Shown in pieces: positions 16,497 to 25,716 of a DNA stretch of 64,000 bases (position 1 is its first letter; each line of letters begins with the position of its first letter). A model generated the notes under the pieces. It was given only the letters and a program-made list of their open reading frames with translations, ran no database searches and was not told the DNA's origin. Position numbers and translations under genes: made by a program. The DNA comes from Rubrivivax sp. (GTDB lineage: Bacteria; Pseudomonadota; Gammaproteobacteria; Burkholderiales; Burkholderiaceae_C): assembly GCA_016719535.1 (NCBI GenBank), contig JADJYX010000026.1, positions 62,001 to 126,000 of the forward strand, read 5' to 3'.

Positions 16497-17150
16497 TCAG
16501 AAGCCGCCCGACTCCAGGCGCCGCGCCAGCGATTCGCGGCCATCCAGCCGCGCGAAGCCGGCGGCATCGAACTGGCGGTCGTTGCGCAGGCTGCGGTCGG
16601 CGCCCTTTTGCAGCAGCAGCGCCACGCTGTCTTCGCTGCCGTAGCGCGCCGCCAGCATCAGCGGCGTGGTGCCGTTCGGCGCCCGCGCGTCGACCATGGC
16701 GCCGCGGTCGACCAGCCATTGCACCGCGGCCGCCGACGGCCCGCTGGCCGCATAGTGCAGCGGCGTCCAGCCCGGGCGGTTGACCTGCGCGCCACGTTCG
16801 ACCAGCGCCTTCATCGCATCGACATGACCGCGCAACGCGGCCATCATCAGCGGCGTCTCGCCGGCGGCGCTGGCGGACTCGACCTTGGAGTCGGGATGCT
16901 GCAGAAGGACGCCAAAGACCTTCATCGACCCGCCGCGCAGCGCCAGGAACAAGCCGTGCAGCCCTTTCGGGTCCAGCGTATTCGGATCCATGCCTCGCGC
17001 CAGCAGCTGGCGCAGACCGCTGTCGTTGTCGACTTCGATGGCGTGGAAGAAGTCCTCGTAGGCGCCGGCGCGCACCCGCAGCGGCAGCGCGAGCGACAGC
17101 GCGCCCAGCGTCAGCCGGCCCAGGGTGTCGGCAACTTGTCGGCGCTTCAT
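16497..17150 (-). CDS. Ankyrin repeat protein with signal peptide
   Basis: 217 residues starting at the ATG at 17150 (MKRRQVADTLGRLTLGALSL), which overlaps the tatD stop by 4 bases. An N-terminal signal sequence is followed by four to five ankyrin repeats, seen as GLRQLLARGMDPN, GETPLMMAALRGHVDAMKAL, GWTPLHYAASGPSAAAVQWL and GTTPLMLAARYGSEDSVALL. Ankyrin repeats bind proteins; the partner is not known. It is the last gene of the mltG-tmk-holB-pilZ-tatD operon, an arrangement that recurs in the order. Confidence 0.88.
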   Translation of the reverse strand: MKRRQVADTLGRLTLGALSLALPLRVRAGAYEDFFHAIEVDNDSGLRQLLARGMDPNTLDPKGLHGLFLALRGGSMKVFGVLLQHPDSKVESASAAGETPLMMAALRGHVDAMKALVERGAQVNRPGWTPLHYAASGPSAAAVQWLVDRGAMVDARAPNGTTPLMLAARYGSEDSVALLLQKGADRSLRNDRQFDAAGFARLDGRESLARRLESGGF

Positions 17151-17944
17151 GCCGCGCCCTCCAGCCCAAGCACGCGGGCAAACAGACGGTCGAAATTGGC
17201 GCTGGTCTGCTCGGCCACGGCGGCGAGCGAGACACCTTTCAGTGTCGCCAGTTGCTGCGCCACGTGCGGCACCCACGCCGGGGTGTTGGTCTTGCCGCGG
17301 TGCGGGGCCGGCGCCAGGTAGGGTGCATCGGTCTCGATCAGGCAGCGCTCCAGCGGCACCATCCTGGCGACTTCACGCAGTTCCTCGGCATTGCGAAAGG
17401 TCAGGATGCCCGAGAACGAGATCAGGAAGCCCAGGTCCAGCGCGGCGCGGGCCACGGCGCGCGTCTCGGTAAAACAATGGAAGACGCCGGTCACGGCGCC
17501 CTGCCCTTCGTCGCGCAGCACCGCCAGCGTGTCTTCGGACGCGCTGCGCGTGTGCACCACCAGTGGCAGGCCGGTGCGCTGCGCGGCGCGGATGTGGATG
17601 CGGAAGCGCTCGCGCTGCCAGGCCATGTCGGCCACGCTGCGGCCGTTCAGGCGGTAGTAGTCGAGTCCGGTCTCGCCGATGCCCACCACCCGCGGCAAGG
17701 CGGCGCGCTGCAGCAGGTCGGCCAGCGCCGGTTCGGCCACGCCTTCTGAATCGGGGTGCACGCCGACCGTGCACCAGAGGTTGTCGTGCGCCAGCGCCAG
17801 GCCATGCACGGTGTCGAACTCCTCCAGCGTGGTGCAGATGCACAGTGCGCGGTCGACCCGTGCAGCCGCCATGTCACGGCGGATGTCGTCGATGCGCGAG
17901 CGCAGTTCGGGAAAGCTCAGGTGGCAGTGCGAATCGACGAACAT
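17147..17944 (-). CDS. tatD: TatD family metal-dependent hydrolase / 3'-5' DNase
   Basis: 265 residues, TIM-barrel amidohydrolase-related fold. Metal ligands are visible in DSHCHLSF (residues 4-11), GETGLDYY (Glu), VVHTRSASEDTL (His), GVFHCFTE (His) and ETDAPYLAP (Asp). Family members cleave DNA 3'-5' and are linked to DNA repair. The close YcfH-type relatives are encoded beside holB in many proteobacteria, as here. The spacing of 28 bases to pilZ and the overlap with the ankyrin gene support an operon. Confidence 0.93.
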   Translation of the reverse strand: MFVDSHCHLSFPELRSRIDDIRRDMAAARVDRALCICTTLEEFDTVHGLALAHDNLWCTVGVHPDSEGVAEPALADLLQRAALPRVVGIGETGLDYYRLNGRSVADMAWQRERFRIHIRAAQRTGLPLVVHTRSASEDTLAVLRDEGQGAVTGVFHCFTETRAVARAALDLGFLISFSGILTFRNAEELREVARMVPLERCLIETDAPYLAPAPHRGKTNTPAWVPHVAQQLATLKGVSLAAVAEQTSANFDRLFARVLGLEGAA

Positions 17945-17972
17945 GGACGCGGTGCGGCCCGAACGGGCGGCT

Positions 17973-18392
17973 TCAGATCGTTTGTGTGGGCTTGGCCGAC
18001 GAAATCACCGTACCCAGGATCTCTTCGATGCGCAGCTTGAGCGCACGTGTCTTCTCGTCGGCCGGGAAGCGCACGCCGACGCCCTGCGTTCGGCCACCCG
18101 AGGCATTGGCCGGCGTGATCCAGGCCACCTTGCCGGCCACCGGATAACGCTGCGGGTCATCGGGCAGCGACAGCAGCAGGTAGATGTCCTCGCCGAGCTT
18201 GTAGTCGCGCGTGGTCGGCACGAACAGGCCCCCGTCGCTGAGCACCGGCATGTAGGCGGCATAGAGCGCGCCCTTCTCGCGAAAGACGAGTTGCATCACG
18301 CTCGGGCGCGCGCCCGCAGCGGCCGCCGGCGCACCCGCCGACACCACGCCGACAGGCGTGGGTGCAGATCGCGAGACAGGCTTGTCGCTCAT
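17973..18392 (-). CDS. PilZ domain protein, type IV pilus-associated
   Basis: 139 residues. A disordered Ala-rich N-terminus of about 30 residues precedes a PilZ fold (MQLVFREKGALYAAYMPVLS, then LGEDIYLLLSLPDDPQRYPV and GVGVRFPADEKTRALKLRIE). The RxxxR and DxSxxG residues needed to bind c-di-GMP are not evident (LSDGGLFV is the nearest), as in true PilZ, which works with PilB rather than binding the nucleotide. It overlaps the holB stop by 4 bases. Confidence 0.9.
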   Translation of the reverse strand: MSDKPVSRSAPTPVGVVSAGAPAAAAGARPSVMQLVFREKGALYAAYMPVLSDGGLFVPTTRDYKLGEDIYLLLSLPDDPQRYPVAGKVAWITPANASGGRTQGVGVRFPADEKTRALKLRIEEILGTVISSAKPTQTI

Positions 18393-19453
18393 CGTTCGAG
18401 TGTATCGGAGCCCTCTGGCCCAAGCGCCCGGTCAGCCGCGCGGCCAGCCCAGGCCGCCGACGCCTGCGCCAGCAGGGCGTCGATCAGCAGGCCCTCGTTC
18501 CAGGGGTGGTCGGCATGGCGGGCCTGCCGGGCCAGATCGCGGCTCCACGCCGCCAGCGCCGCTGCCGTGGCCGGCCTCGGCAGCGCCGGCGACGGAAAGA
18601 AGCGCGGTGCAGCGCCGGCGGCCAGGGCCATGCCGTCGTGGCAGAGCTTGTGCAGCGCATCGATCACGCGCGGCACGGCCCAGCCGGAAAAAGCCGCCGG
18701 CTGGCGGCCGAGCACCGCCGCCGGCAGCGCCGCCCAGCGCGCTGCGTCGATGCCGGCAGCGGCCATCGCAAGCGCATCCAGCGGCCGCTGCGAACAAGCC
18801 GCCAGCAGCACGTCGGGCTGCGCCAGCCCCTGGTCCTGCAGCCAGCGCCGGGCCACCTCCGCGGCCGGCGGCACCAGCCGCACCACCTGGCAACGGCTGC
18901 GCACGGTGGGCAGCAACTGCGCCGGCTCGGCAGCGGTCAGCAGCAGCCGCGCGCCGCGCGGCGGCTCTTCCAGCGTCTTCAGCAGTGCGCTGGCCGACTG
19001 CAGGTTCATCGCCTCGGCCGGGTGCACGAGCACGACCTTGGCGCGCCCGCGCGACGACGTCGTCGCCACCCAGTCGATGGCGGCGCGCACCTCGTCGATG
19101 CGGATCTGCCGGCTGGGCTTGCGCTTGCCCTTGCCGCCGCCCTCGCCGTCGGTGCCCTCGCCGGCATCGCCTGTCTGCACGCCGAGTTGCAGCCGCAGGT
19201 CCTCGGGCAGCAGGCGGTGCAGGTCGGGGTGCATGCCGCCGGCGAGCAGCCGGCAGGCGCCGCACTGGCCACAGGGCCGCGCCAGGCCGGCGTCGGCCTC
19301 GCACAGCCAGGCATGCGTGATCGCCTGTGCGCATTCATACAGGCCGTCGCCTGCGGCGCCATGCAGCAGCAGCGCATGGGCGTTGGGCATCGCCAGCGCG
19401 CGGTCGATGGCCGGCGCCAGCCAGGGCAGGTCCATGCGCGGTGCCTCGGCCAT
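18389..19453 (-). CDS. holB: DNA polymerase III subunit delta'
   Basis: 354 residues, clamp-loader subunit. The AAA+ fold begins ALLLHGAAGDGLYECAQAIT, lacking a Walker A lysine as is normal for delta'. Zinc-binding cysteines are in RPCGQCGACRLLAGGMHPDL, the linker is Gly/Lys-rich (residues about 120-135), and the conserved segments are VVLVHPAEAMNLQSASALLK and LEEPPRGARLLLTA. The start at 19453 (MAEAPRMDLPWL) leaves 7 bases after tmk; a later ATG at 19435 is possible. Confidence 0.93.
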   Translation of the reverse strand: MAEAPRMDLPWLAPAIDRALAMPNAHALLLHGAAGDGLYECAQAITHAWLCEADAGLARPCGQCGACRLLAGGMHPDLHRLLPEDLRLQLGVQTGDAGEGTDGEGGGKGKRKPSRQIRIDEVRAAIDWVATTSSRGRAKVVLVHPAEAMNLQSASALLKTLEEPPRGARLLLTAAEPAQLLPTVRSRCQVVRLVPPAAEVARRWLQDQGLAQPDVLLAACSQRPLDALAMAAAGIDAARWAALPAAVLGRQPAAFSGWAVPRVIDALHKLCHDGMALAAGAAPRFFPSPALPRPATAAALAAWSRDLARQARHADHPWNEGLLIDALLAQASAAWAGRAADRALGPEGSDTLER

Positions 19454-19460
19454 CAGCGCT

Positions 19461-20078
19461 TCACCACCAGCCCGTGGCCGCCAGTGCAGCCTCGACCCGG
19501 CCCCACACCTGCTCACGGCTGCCGCGCGCGTCCAGGCGCGCAAAGCGCGCCGGCGCGGCGTCGCAGCGGCGTCCGTAGCCAGCGCGAACGCGTTCGAAGA
19601 AGGCCAGGTCCTGGCTTTCGAAGCGGTCGGGCGCGCGCACGGCCGCGCGGCGCTCGGCGGCCAGCGCCGCCGGCAGGTCGAACCACAAGGTCAGGTCGGG
19701 CTGCCGGCCCTGCTGCACCCAGGCTTCGAGCTGCGCCAGCACCGCTGCGTCGAAGCCGCGGCCGCCACCCTGGTAGGCAAAGGAGGCGTCGGTGAAGCGG
19801 TCGCAGACCACCGTCAGGCCGGCGGCCAGCGCCGGCTCGATCTGCTGCACGAGGTGGTCGCGTCGGGCGGCAAAGACGAGCAAGGCCTCGGTCAGCGCAT
19901 CCATGGTCGTGTGCAGCACCAGGTCGCGCAGGCGCTCGGCCAGTTCGGTGCCGCCGGGCTCGCGCGTCTGCACCACGCCGTGGCCACGCGCCTGCAGCCA
20001 GGCCACGGTCTGCTCGAGCTGCGAGCTCTTGCCCGCGCCGTCGATGCCTTCGAAGGTGACGAAGCGGCCCCGGGTCAT
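19461..20078 (-). CDS. tmk: Thymidylate kinase
   Basis: 205 residues, converts dTMP to dTDP. P-loop FVTFEGIDGAGKSSQLEQ near residue 10, the DR(Y/F/H) motif as CDRFTDASFAYQGGGRG and the LID region near AERRAAVRAPDRFESQDLAF. The LID arginines and P-loop arrangement resemble the bacterial type II enzyme. Its start overlaps the mltG stop (ATGA) and holB follows after 7 bases, the standard order for this operon. Confidence 0.96.
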   Translation of the reverse strand: MTRGRFVTFEGIDGAGKSSQLEQTVAWLQARGHGVVQTREPGGTELAERLRDLVLHTTMDALTEALLVFAARRDHLVQQIEPALAAGLTVVCDRFTDASFAYQGGGRGFDAAVLAQLEAWVQQGRQPDLTLWFDLPAALAAERRAAVRAPDRFESQDLAFFERVRAGYGRRCDAAPARFARLDARGSREQVWGRVEAALAATGWW

Positions 20079-21091
20079 GGCTGGCCGCGCTGGTAGCGGT
20101 TGACGGCGCGGTTGTGTTCGACCAGCGTCTCGCTGAAGACGCTGCTGCCGTCACCGCGGGCGACAAAATAGAGCGCCCGGGTCCGCTCGGGCCTGACGGC
20201 GGCGCGCAGCGAGGCCAGCCCCGGCAGCGCGATCGGCGTCGGCGGCAGTCCGCCGCGGGTATAGGTATTGAAGGGCGTATCGGTCAGCAGGTCGCGCTTG
20301 CGCAGGTTGCCGTCGAACGCCTCGCCCAGGCCATAGATGACGGTGGGGTCGGTCTGCAGCGGCATGCCGATGCGCAGGCGGTTGACGAAGACGCCGGCCA
20401 CCAGCGGCCGGTCGGCGGCGGTGCCGGTCTCCTTCTCGACGATCGAGGCCAGGATCAAGGCCTCGTCGGGCGACTTCAACGGCGTGTCCTCGGCGCGTGC
20501 GGCCCAGACCTCGGCGAGCTTGTGCTGCATCGTGCGGTGCGCCCGGCGCAGCACCGTCAGGTCGCTGACGCCGCGCGCATAGGCATAGGTATCGGGGAAG
20601 AAGCGCCCCTCGGCCGGCATGCCCGGCGAGCCCAGCTCCTGCATCAGCCGCGCGTCGTCCCAGCCCGCGGTGACGGGCTTGAGGTGTGGCGCGGCGGCCA
20701 GCGCCTGGCGCGCCTGGCGCAGCGTCCAGCCTTCGAGCAGGCGCACGGTCTGCAGCGCCTCGCGGCCCTGCACCAGCGCCTCGAGCAGCGTCCGCGGCGT
20801 GGTGCCGGTGTGGATCTCGTAGCTGCCGGCACGGATGCGCCGCGCCTGGCCGGAAAAACGGAACCAGGCATAGAGCCAGGCCGGCTCGGTCTGCACGCCG
20901 GCATCGACCCAGGCCTGGGCAATCTCGCGCGGCGTGGCGCCGGCTTCGATCGACAGTTCGATGCTGGACCGCGCCAGCGGCAGCGGCTGCATCAGCCACC
21001 ACCAGACGGCCGCGCCCATGCCGGCCGCGGCCATCATCAGCACGGCCGCCAGCCCTGCCAGCAACCGAAATCCCTTGGCCCCCTGCCGCAT
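20075..21091 (-). CDS. mltG: Endolytic murein transglycosylase MltG (YceG family)
   Basis: 338 residues from the ATG at 21091 (MRQGAKGFRLLAGLAAVLMM); longer starts at 21115 or beyond would overlap the divergent ygfZ start. One N-terminal transmembrane segment, then a LysM-like part and the YceG catalytic domain with the Glu in ALILASIVEKETGTAADRPL, plus DPTVIYGLGEAFDGNL and YNTYTRGGLPPTPIA-type sequence (here FNTYTRGGLPPTPIALPG). It terminates glycan strands at the inner membrane. First gene of the operon to tatD. Confidence 0.95.
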   Translation of the reverse strand: MRQGAKGFRLLAGLAAVLMMAAAGMGAAVWWWLMQPLPLARSSIELSIEAGATPREIAQAWVDAGVQTEPAWLYAWFRFSGQARRIRAGSYEIHTGTTPRTLLEALVQGREALQTVRLLEGWTLRQARQALAAAPHLKPVTAGWDDARLMQELGSPGMPAEGRFFPDTYAYARGVSDLTVLRRAHRTMQHKLAEVWAARAEDTPLKSPDEALILASIVEKETGTAADRPLVAGVFVNRLRIGMPLQTDPTVIYGLGEAFDGNLRKRDLLTDTPFNTYTRGGLPPTPIALPGLASLRAAVRPERTRALYFVARGDGSSVFSETLVEHNRAVNRYQRGQP

Positions 21092-21113
21092 GGGCGCTGA
21101 TGATAATGGCGGC

Positions 21114-22061
21114 ATGAATGCATCCCCTGCCACGACTGCCCTGCCCGACGGGGCGCTGCGCCTCGCCGACTGGGGCCTGATCCGCGCCACCGGCGCCGAC
21201 GCCCGCAACTTCCTGCATGGCCAGCTGACACAGGACGTGTTGCACCTGCCCGACGGCCAGGCACGGCTGGCCGGCTACTGCTCGGCCAAGGGGCGGCTGA
21301 TGGCCAGCTTCGTCGTCTGGCCGACCGCGGCCGACGAACTGCTGCTGGCCTGCAGCGCCGACCTGCTGCCGGCCACGCTCAAGCGGCTGTCGATGTTCGT
21401 GCTGCGCGCCAAGTGCAAGCTCGGCGACGCCAGCGGCGAGCTGGCCTTGTGGGGCGCGGCCGGGCCCAGCGCGGCGGCGCTGACCGGCGGCATGACGCCC
21501 TGGCAGCAGCGTGCCGATGGTGCACGCCAGCTGATCCGCCTGCCCGACGCCCGACTCGACGGCCACAACGTGGCGCGCGCGCTGCTCGTCGCGCCGCTGG
21601 CCGAGCCGGCGCCCGCGCTGCCGGCGCTCGATGCCGGAGTCTGGGCCGCGCTCGAGGTGCGCAGTGGCGTCGCCCGTGTCGTCGCCGCCACGGCCGAGCA
21701 GTTCGTGCCGCAGATGGTCAACCTCGAACTGGTGGGCGGCGTGAACTTCCAGAAGGGCTGCTACCCGGGCCAGGAGGTGGTGGCGCGCAGCCAGTACCGC
21801 GGCACGCTCAAGCGCCGGGCCTACCTGCTGACGGGCGCGACGCCGATGACGCCGGGGCAGGAGATCTTCCACAGTGCCGACGCCGGGCAGCCGGCCGGCA
21901 TGGTGGCGCTGGCGGGCACCCTGGGCGACGGCCGCCACGATGCACTGGCCGAGCTGAAGATCGCGGCCGCCACCGAAGGCTCGCTGCACCTGGGCGGCGC
22001 CGAGGGTCCGCGGCTGTCGCTGGGCACCCTGCCCTACGCGGTGCCGCTGGAAACGGCCTGA
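21114..22061 (+). CDS. ygfZ: Folate-binding YgfZ family protein
   Basis: 315 residues, tetrahydrofolate-dependent factor that supports iron-sulfur cluster enzymes. The signature K-G-C-Y-x-G-Q-E is present as FQKGCYPGQEVVARSQYRG near residue 220, with an aminomethyltransferase-like N-terminus (NFLHGQLTQDVLHLPDGQ). The ATG at 21114 lies only 22 bases from the divergent mltG start, so the promoters must overlap. Its 3' end overlaps the convergent ABC ATPase gene by 28 bases. Confidence 0.94.
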   Translation: MNASPATTALPDGALRLADWGLIRATGADARNFLHGQLTQDVLHLPDGQARLAGYCSAKGRLMASFVVWPTAADELLLACSADLLPATLKRLSMFVLRAKCKLGDASGELALWGAAGPSAAALTGGMTPWQQRADGARQLIRLPDARLDGHNVARALLVAPLAEPAPALPALDAGVWAALEVRSGVARVVAATAEQFVPQMVNLELVGGVNFQKGCYPGQEVVARSQYRGTLKRRAYLLTGATPMTPGQEIFHSADAGQPAGMVALAGTLGDGRHDALAELKIAAATEGSLHLGGAEGPRLSLGTLPYAVPLETA

Positions 22062-22738
22062 AGCCCGCCGGCCACCAGCCGGCCCGCCTCGATGCGCAGC
22101 GGCCGGTCGCAGCGCGCCGCGATCTCGCGGTCGTGCGTCACCAGCACCAGCGTGGTGCCGGCCTCGCGGTTCATCGCGAACATCAGCTCCATCACCTTCT
22201 CGCCGGTGGCGAAGTCCAGGCTGCCGGTGGGCTCGTCGGCCAGCAGCACGGCCGGCTTGACGACGAAGGCGCGCGCCAGCGCCACGCGCTGCTGCTCGCC
22301 GCCCGACAGCACGCGCGGATAATGGCCCAGGCGCTCGCCCAGGCCCACGCGCTGCAGCATCTCGGTGGCGGCCTGGCGGGCGTCGTGGCGGCCCATCAGT
22401 TCCAGCGGCAGCATCACGTTCTCGAGCGCGGTCAGGTGCGACAGCAGCTGAAAGCTCTGGAAGACGAAGCCCATCTGCCGCGCGCGCAGCGCAGCGCGTG
22501 CGTCCTCGTCGAGCGAGAACAGCTCGGTGCCGGCCACGGTGACGGTGCCCGAGCTCGGCACGTCCAGCCCGGCCAGGATGGACAGCAGCGTGCTCTTGCC
22601 CGAACCCGAGGCACCGACGATGGCCACCGATTCCCTTTCGGCGAGATCGAAGCTGATGTCATGGAGAATCGTCAGCACTCCGGTGGCATCGGCCACCTGC
22701 TTGTTGAGGTGTTGGACCGAGATGATGGGAGAAGGCAT
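22034..22738 (-). CDS. ABC transporter ATP-binding protein (LolD/YbbA type)
   Basis: 234 residues. Walker A GASGSGKSTLLSILAGLD near residue 42, Q-loop FVFQSFQLLSHLTAL, signature LSGGEQQRVALARAF, Walker B AVLLADEPTGSLD and switch LVLVTHDREIAARC. This is the MacB/LolD/YbbA clade of ATPases working with MacB-fold permeases. It is divergent from tesA with overlapping 5' ends, the same pairing as ybbA-tesA in E. coli, so YbbA is the best guess. No YbbB-like permease follows it; ygfZ overlaps its end on the other strand. Confidence 0.9.
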   Translation of the reverse strand: MPSPIISVQHLNKQVADATGVLTILHDISFDLAERESVAIVGASGSGKSTLLSILAGLDVPSSGTVTVAGTELFSLDEDARAALRARQMGFVFQSFQLLSHLTALENVMLPLELMGRHDARQAATEMLQRVGLGERLGHYPRVLSGGEQQRVALARAFVVKPAVLLADEPTGSLDFATGEKVMELMFAMNREAGTTLVLVTHDREIAARCDRPLRIEAGRLVAGGLQAVSSGTA

Positions 22739-23384
22739 TCGAGGGCGCGGCAGGCGGCAGTGGCTGCGGGACTGTAGCCTGCTCCTGGCGGCCTTCGGTG
22801 CGGCGGGGCCGTTGCGTGCCGCGCCGCCGCGCACGCTGCTGGTGGTGGGCGACAGCCTGTCGGCCGAATATGGCCTGCCCCGCGGCACGGGCTGGGTGGC
22901 ACTGCTGGAGCGTCGCGTCGCGCAGGAGCGGCTGCCCTGGCGCGTGGTCAATGCCAGTGTCAGCGGCGACACCACCTCGGGCGGTCGCGCACGGCTGCCG
23001 GCGCTGCTGAAGGCGCACCGCCCCGCGGTGGTGGTGATCGAGCTCGGCGGCAACGACGCCCTTCGCGGGCTGCCGCTGGCCAGCACGGAAGACAACCTGT
23101 TGACGATGACCCGTGCCGCCAAGGCCGCCGGCGCGCGCGTGCTGCTGGTGGGCATGCAGGTGCCGCCGAACTACGGCCGCCAATATACCGAGGACTTCGA
23201 GGCGCTCTTCACCCGCGCCGCCAAGGCGGAGAAGGTGTCGCTCGTGCCCTTCTTCCTGGCCGGTGTGGCCGACGGGCCCGACCCGGTGGCCTTGTTCCAG
23301 CCCGACCGCATCCACCCCAGGGCCGAGGCACACCCGCGCCTGCTGGACAACGTCTGGCCGGCGTTGCGCCCGCTGCTGCGCTGA
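22722..23384 (+). CDS. tesA: Arylesterase / acyl-CoA thioesterase I (GDSL hydrolase)
   Basis: 220 residues, periplasmic SGNH hydrolase. A signal peptide is visible (RRQWLRDCSLLLAAFGAAGP), followed by catalytic Ser in VVGDSLSAEYGLPRGTGW, the Gly of block II in NASVSGDTTSGG, Asn in IELGGNDALRGLP and the Asp-His pair in QPDRIHPRAEAH. Hydrolyses aryl esters, acyl-CoA and lysophospholipids in characterised homologues. Start at ATG 22722 (or 22725), within the 5' end of the divergent ABC gene. Confidence 0.92.
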   Translation: MMGEGIRGRGRRQWLRDCSLLLAAFGAAGPLRAAPPRTLLVVGDSLSAEYGLPRGTGWVALLERRVAQERLPWRVVNASVSGDTTSGGRARLPALLKAHRPAVVVIELGGNDALRGLPLASTEDNLLTMTRAAKAAGARVLLVGMQVPPNYGRQYTEDFEALFTRAAKAEKVSLVPFFLAGVADGPDPVALFQPDRIHPRAEAHPRLLDNVWPALRPLLR

Positions 23385-23402
23385 AACGGGGCTGGCCGCG
23401 GG

Positions 23403-25085
23403 TCAGCGCACCGAGCCGCGCCCCTCGGGCCGACCGCGGCCTTCGTCGCGTGGGCCACGGTCGGGCGGCGGGTCCGCCCGCTCGGGCTTGTCAGCGGGTT
23501 CGGGGCGCGGCGCGGCCGGGGGCGGCGACACCGGTGCCGGCGCGCCGGCGCGGCCCTCGGGCTGGGGCACGGGCCGCACCGGCTGCGGCCGCATCACCGG
23601 CCGCGGGGGCTCCGCCGGCGCCGCGGCAGGCGGCCGCGCTTGAGGCGGCCGGCGCTCCGCCGGCGCGGTCACCGGAGGCCTCGGGGCCGTGGGCGAGGTC
23701 ACCGGCGCACGGCGCTCCGGCGCGCTCATCACCGGCGGATGAACCACCGCCGGCGGCTGCAGCGCAGGCCCGATCGGGCGGGTCTCGCGATCCCGACCCG
23801 GCGCCCGGTCACGGTCGGGATCCCGCTCACGATCGCGCGGCACGCGCGGCGGGGGTGGCAGGTCTCGCGGGGGCTGCACCGCGGGCGGCCGGCGCAGCAC
23901 ATCCGAAGGCACCACGGTGACGCCGCGCGGCACGCCGCTGCGGCCGTAGTCGGGCAGCGGCTTCCAGTCGGGCGGCGGCCGCCGGCGGCGCAGATCGGGC
24001 GGATCGATGCGCTCGTGGTAGCGCGGACTGGCGCGGTAGTGAGGCCGGAACGGCTCCCAGGGCGCCAGCGGCATCCAGCTGAAGGTCGGCCCGCCGATGC
24101 GCAGCCCGATGCCGACCGCGGGCCCGTCGATCCAGGCCACCAGGGCCGGCGCAAACACCGGCCGCGGCACATAGGCGCCCGGCACCCAGACCCAGCGCGC
24201 ACGCCACTCCACCCAGCGGCCGTAGTGGAACGGGGCAAAACCCCAGGGCGCGTTGTCGATCCAGGTCCAGCCCCAGGGCCGCACCCAGGCCCAGCGCCCG
24301 TCGCGATAAGGCACCCAGTCGGTGCCCACGCCGAAGGGGATCCAGATCGCGCCGTAGTCGGGGTGCTGGTCCCAGCGGCCATGGCGGTCGAGATCCTCCC
24401 AGCCCGTCATCTCCGGCGACACATGGGCCGCCGAGGCCGAGCGTGTCTCGTCGCGGTCGGCCTGCAGCACCTGCTGCGCGAAGGCATCGTCGAGCGGCTC
24501 GCGCCAGCGGTGGCGCAACTCGCGCGAGCGTGCGTCGCGCCACAGCTGCAGGCGGCGGCCGTTGTCGACGGTCAGCGTGGGGTCGTCCTCGACCTGCAGC
24601 TCGCCGCGCCAGCTGCCGACCTGCGTGGTGTCATCGTCACGGTCCAGCCGGTACAGGCCGCCGCGCAGCGGGCGCAGCCAGGCTTCGTCGGTGCCGAACA
24701 GCGTCTCGGCGGCCACTTCGCGCGAGCGCAGGCGCAGCGCCAGGCTGCCGCGGTGCAGCTGGATGCGCAGCTGTTCATCGTCCAGGCGCAGGAATTCGAC
24801 CTCGGTCGCCTCCGCCAGCGTGAGCGTGGTCGAACCGATGCGCACCTCGGCGCGCGCGTCGCGGCCGGTCGACACGCGGTCGCCGGTGGTCAGCGGCCGG
24901 TTGCGCTCGGCCGCATCCCAGCGGCCCTGTTCGAGGTCGAACCACCACACCGGACCGGCCCGTTCGGCCAGCCGGCCGACGCGGCCCGGCGGGTCGATGT
25001 CGCCCTGTGCGTGCGCAGACTGCCAGGCCACCAGCGCCAGCAGGAGCCCGAGCAGGCGAACCATCAACGAGCTTCGATCAACCAT
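23403..25085 (-). CDS. FecR-domain / DUF6600 proline-rich exported protein
   Basis: 560 residues. A signal peptide is seen after the ATG at 25085 (LMVRLLGLLLALVAWQSAHA). Residues about 35-130 resemble a FecR-like beta domain (GDRVSTGRDARAEVRIGSTT), residues about 210-330 are rich in Trp with repeats of the type PYRDGRWAWVRPWGWTWID and PFHYGRWVEW (DUF6600-like), and the last 180 residues are Pro/Arg-rich and probably disordered. Likely a periplasmic or envelope protein; function unknown. A GTG at 25100 or ATG at 25064 are other starts; 25085 has an AAGGGTG site upstream. Confidence 0.8.
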   Translation of the reverse strand: MVDRSSLMVRLLGLLLALVAWQSAHAQGDIDPPGRVGRLAERAGPVWWFDLEQGRWDAAERNRPLTTGDRVSTGRDARAEVRIGSTTLTLAEATEVEFLRLDDEQLRIQLHRGSLALRLRSREVAAETLFGTDEAWLRPLRGGLYRLDRDDDTTQVGSWRGELQVEDDPTLTVDNGRRLQLWRDARSRELRHRWREPLDDAFAQQVLQADRDETRSASAAHVSPEMTGWEDLDRHGRWDQHPDYGAIWIPFGVGTDWVPYRDGRWAWVRPWGWTWIDNAPWGFAPFHYGRWVEWRARWVWVPGAYVPRPVFAPALVAWIDGPAVGIGLRIGGPTFSWMPLAPWEPFRPHYRASPRYHERIDPPDLRRRRPPPDWKPLPDYGRSGVPRGVTVVPSDVLRRPPAVQPPRDLPPPPRVPRDRERDPDRDRAPGRDRETRPIGPALQPPAVVHPPVMSAPERRAPVTSPTAPRPPVTAPAERRPPQARPPAAAPAEPPRPVMRPQPVRPVPQPEGRAGAPAPVSPPPAAPRPEPADKPERADPPPDRGPRDEGRGRPEGRGSVR

Positions 25086-25172
25086 GGGTGCACCCTTCAC
25101 GACCGGCGATGCCTGTGCAACGCGCCAGCCATCATCGGCGCAGACCGCCGCCCGTGTAAACGGGCGTGAAGT

Positions 25173-25709
25173 TCAGTCGTCGGCGGCCGGGTCGAGCTGC
25201 GGAAACAGCACGCTGGTGAAGCCGAAGCGGGTGAAGTCGCGCATGCGCGTCGGATAGAGGCGCCCGATCAGGTGGTCGCACTCATGCTGCACGACGCGGG
25301 CGTGGAAGCCCTCGGCCTCCCGCTCGACCGGCCGGCCATGGGCGTCGAAGCCGCGGTAGCGGATGCGCGACCAGCGCGGCACCACGCCACGCAGCCCCGG
25401 CACGGACAGGCACCCTTCCCAGCCCTCCTCCTCGGCATCGGACAGCGGCGTGATCACCGGGTTGACCAGCACCGTCATCGGCACCGGTGGCGCCTCGGGG
25501 TAGCGTTCGTTGCGCTGGAAGCCGAACAGCACCACCTGCAGGTCGACGCCGATCTGCGGCGCCGCCAGCCCGGCGCCGTTGGCAGCGACCATGGTCTCGT
25601 GCAGGTCGTCCACCAGCGCCAGCAGTTCGGGCGTGCCGAGGGCCTGCACCGGCTGCGCCACGCGCAGCAGGCGCGGATCGCCCATCTTCAGGATCTCTCT
25701 CACGGCCAT
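25173..25709 (-). CDS. def: Peptide deformylase
   Basis: 178 residues; removes formyl groups from nascent peptides. All three motifs are present: GAGLAAPQIG (motif 1), EGCLSVPGLRG (motif 2, metal-binding Cys) and VVQHECDHLIGRLYP (motif 3, HExxH with Asp, as in many type I/III enzymes outside E. coli: QHECDHL). The start ATG at 25709 follows the ligA stop by 7 bases, so it is probably the end of the smc-zipA-corC-ligA operon. Confidence 0.96.
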   Translation of the reverse strand: MAVREILKMGDPRLLRVAQPVQALGTPELLALVDDLHETMVAANGAGLAAPQIGVDLQVVLFGFQRNERYPEAPPVPMTVLVNPVITPLSDAEEEGWEGCLSVPGLRGVVPRWSRIRYRGFDAHGRPVEREAEGFHARVVQHECDHLIGRLYPTRMRDFTRFGFTSVLFPQLDPAADD

Positions 25710-25716
25710 GATCGGT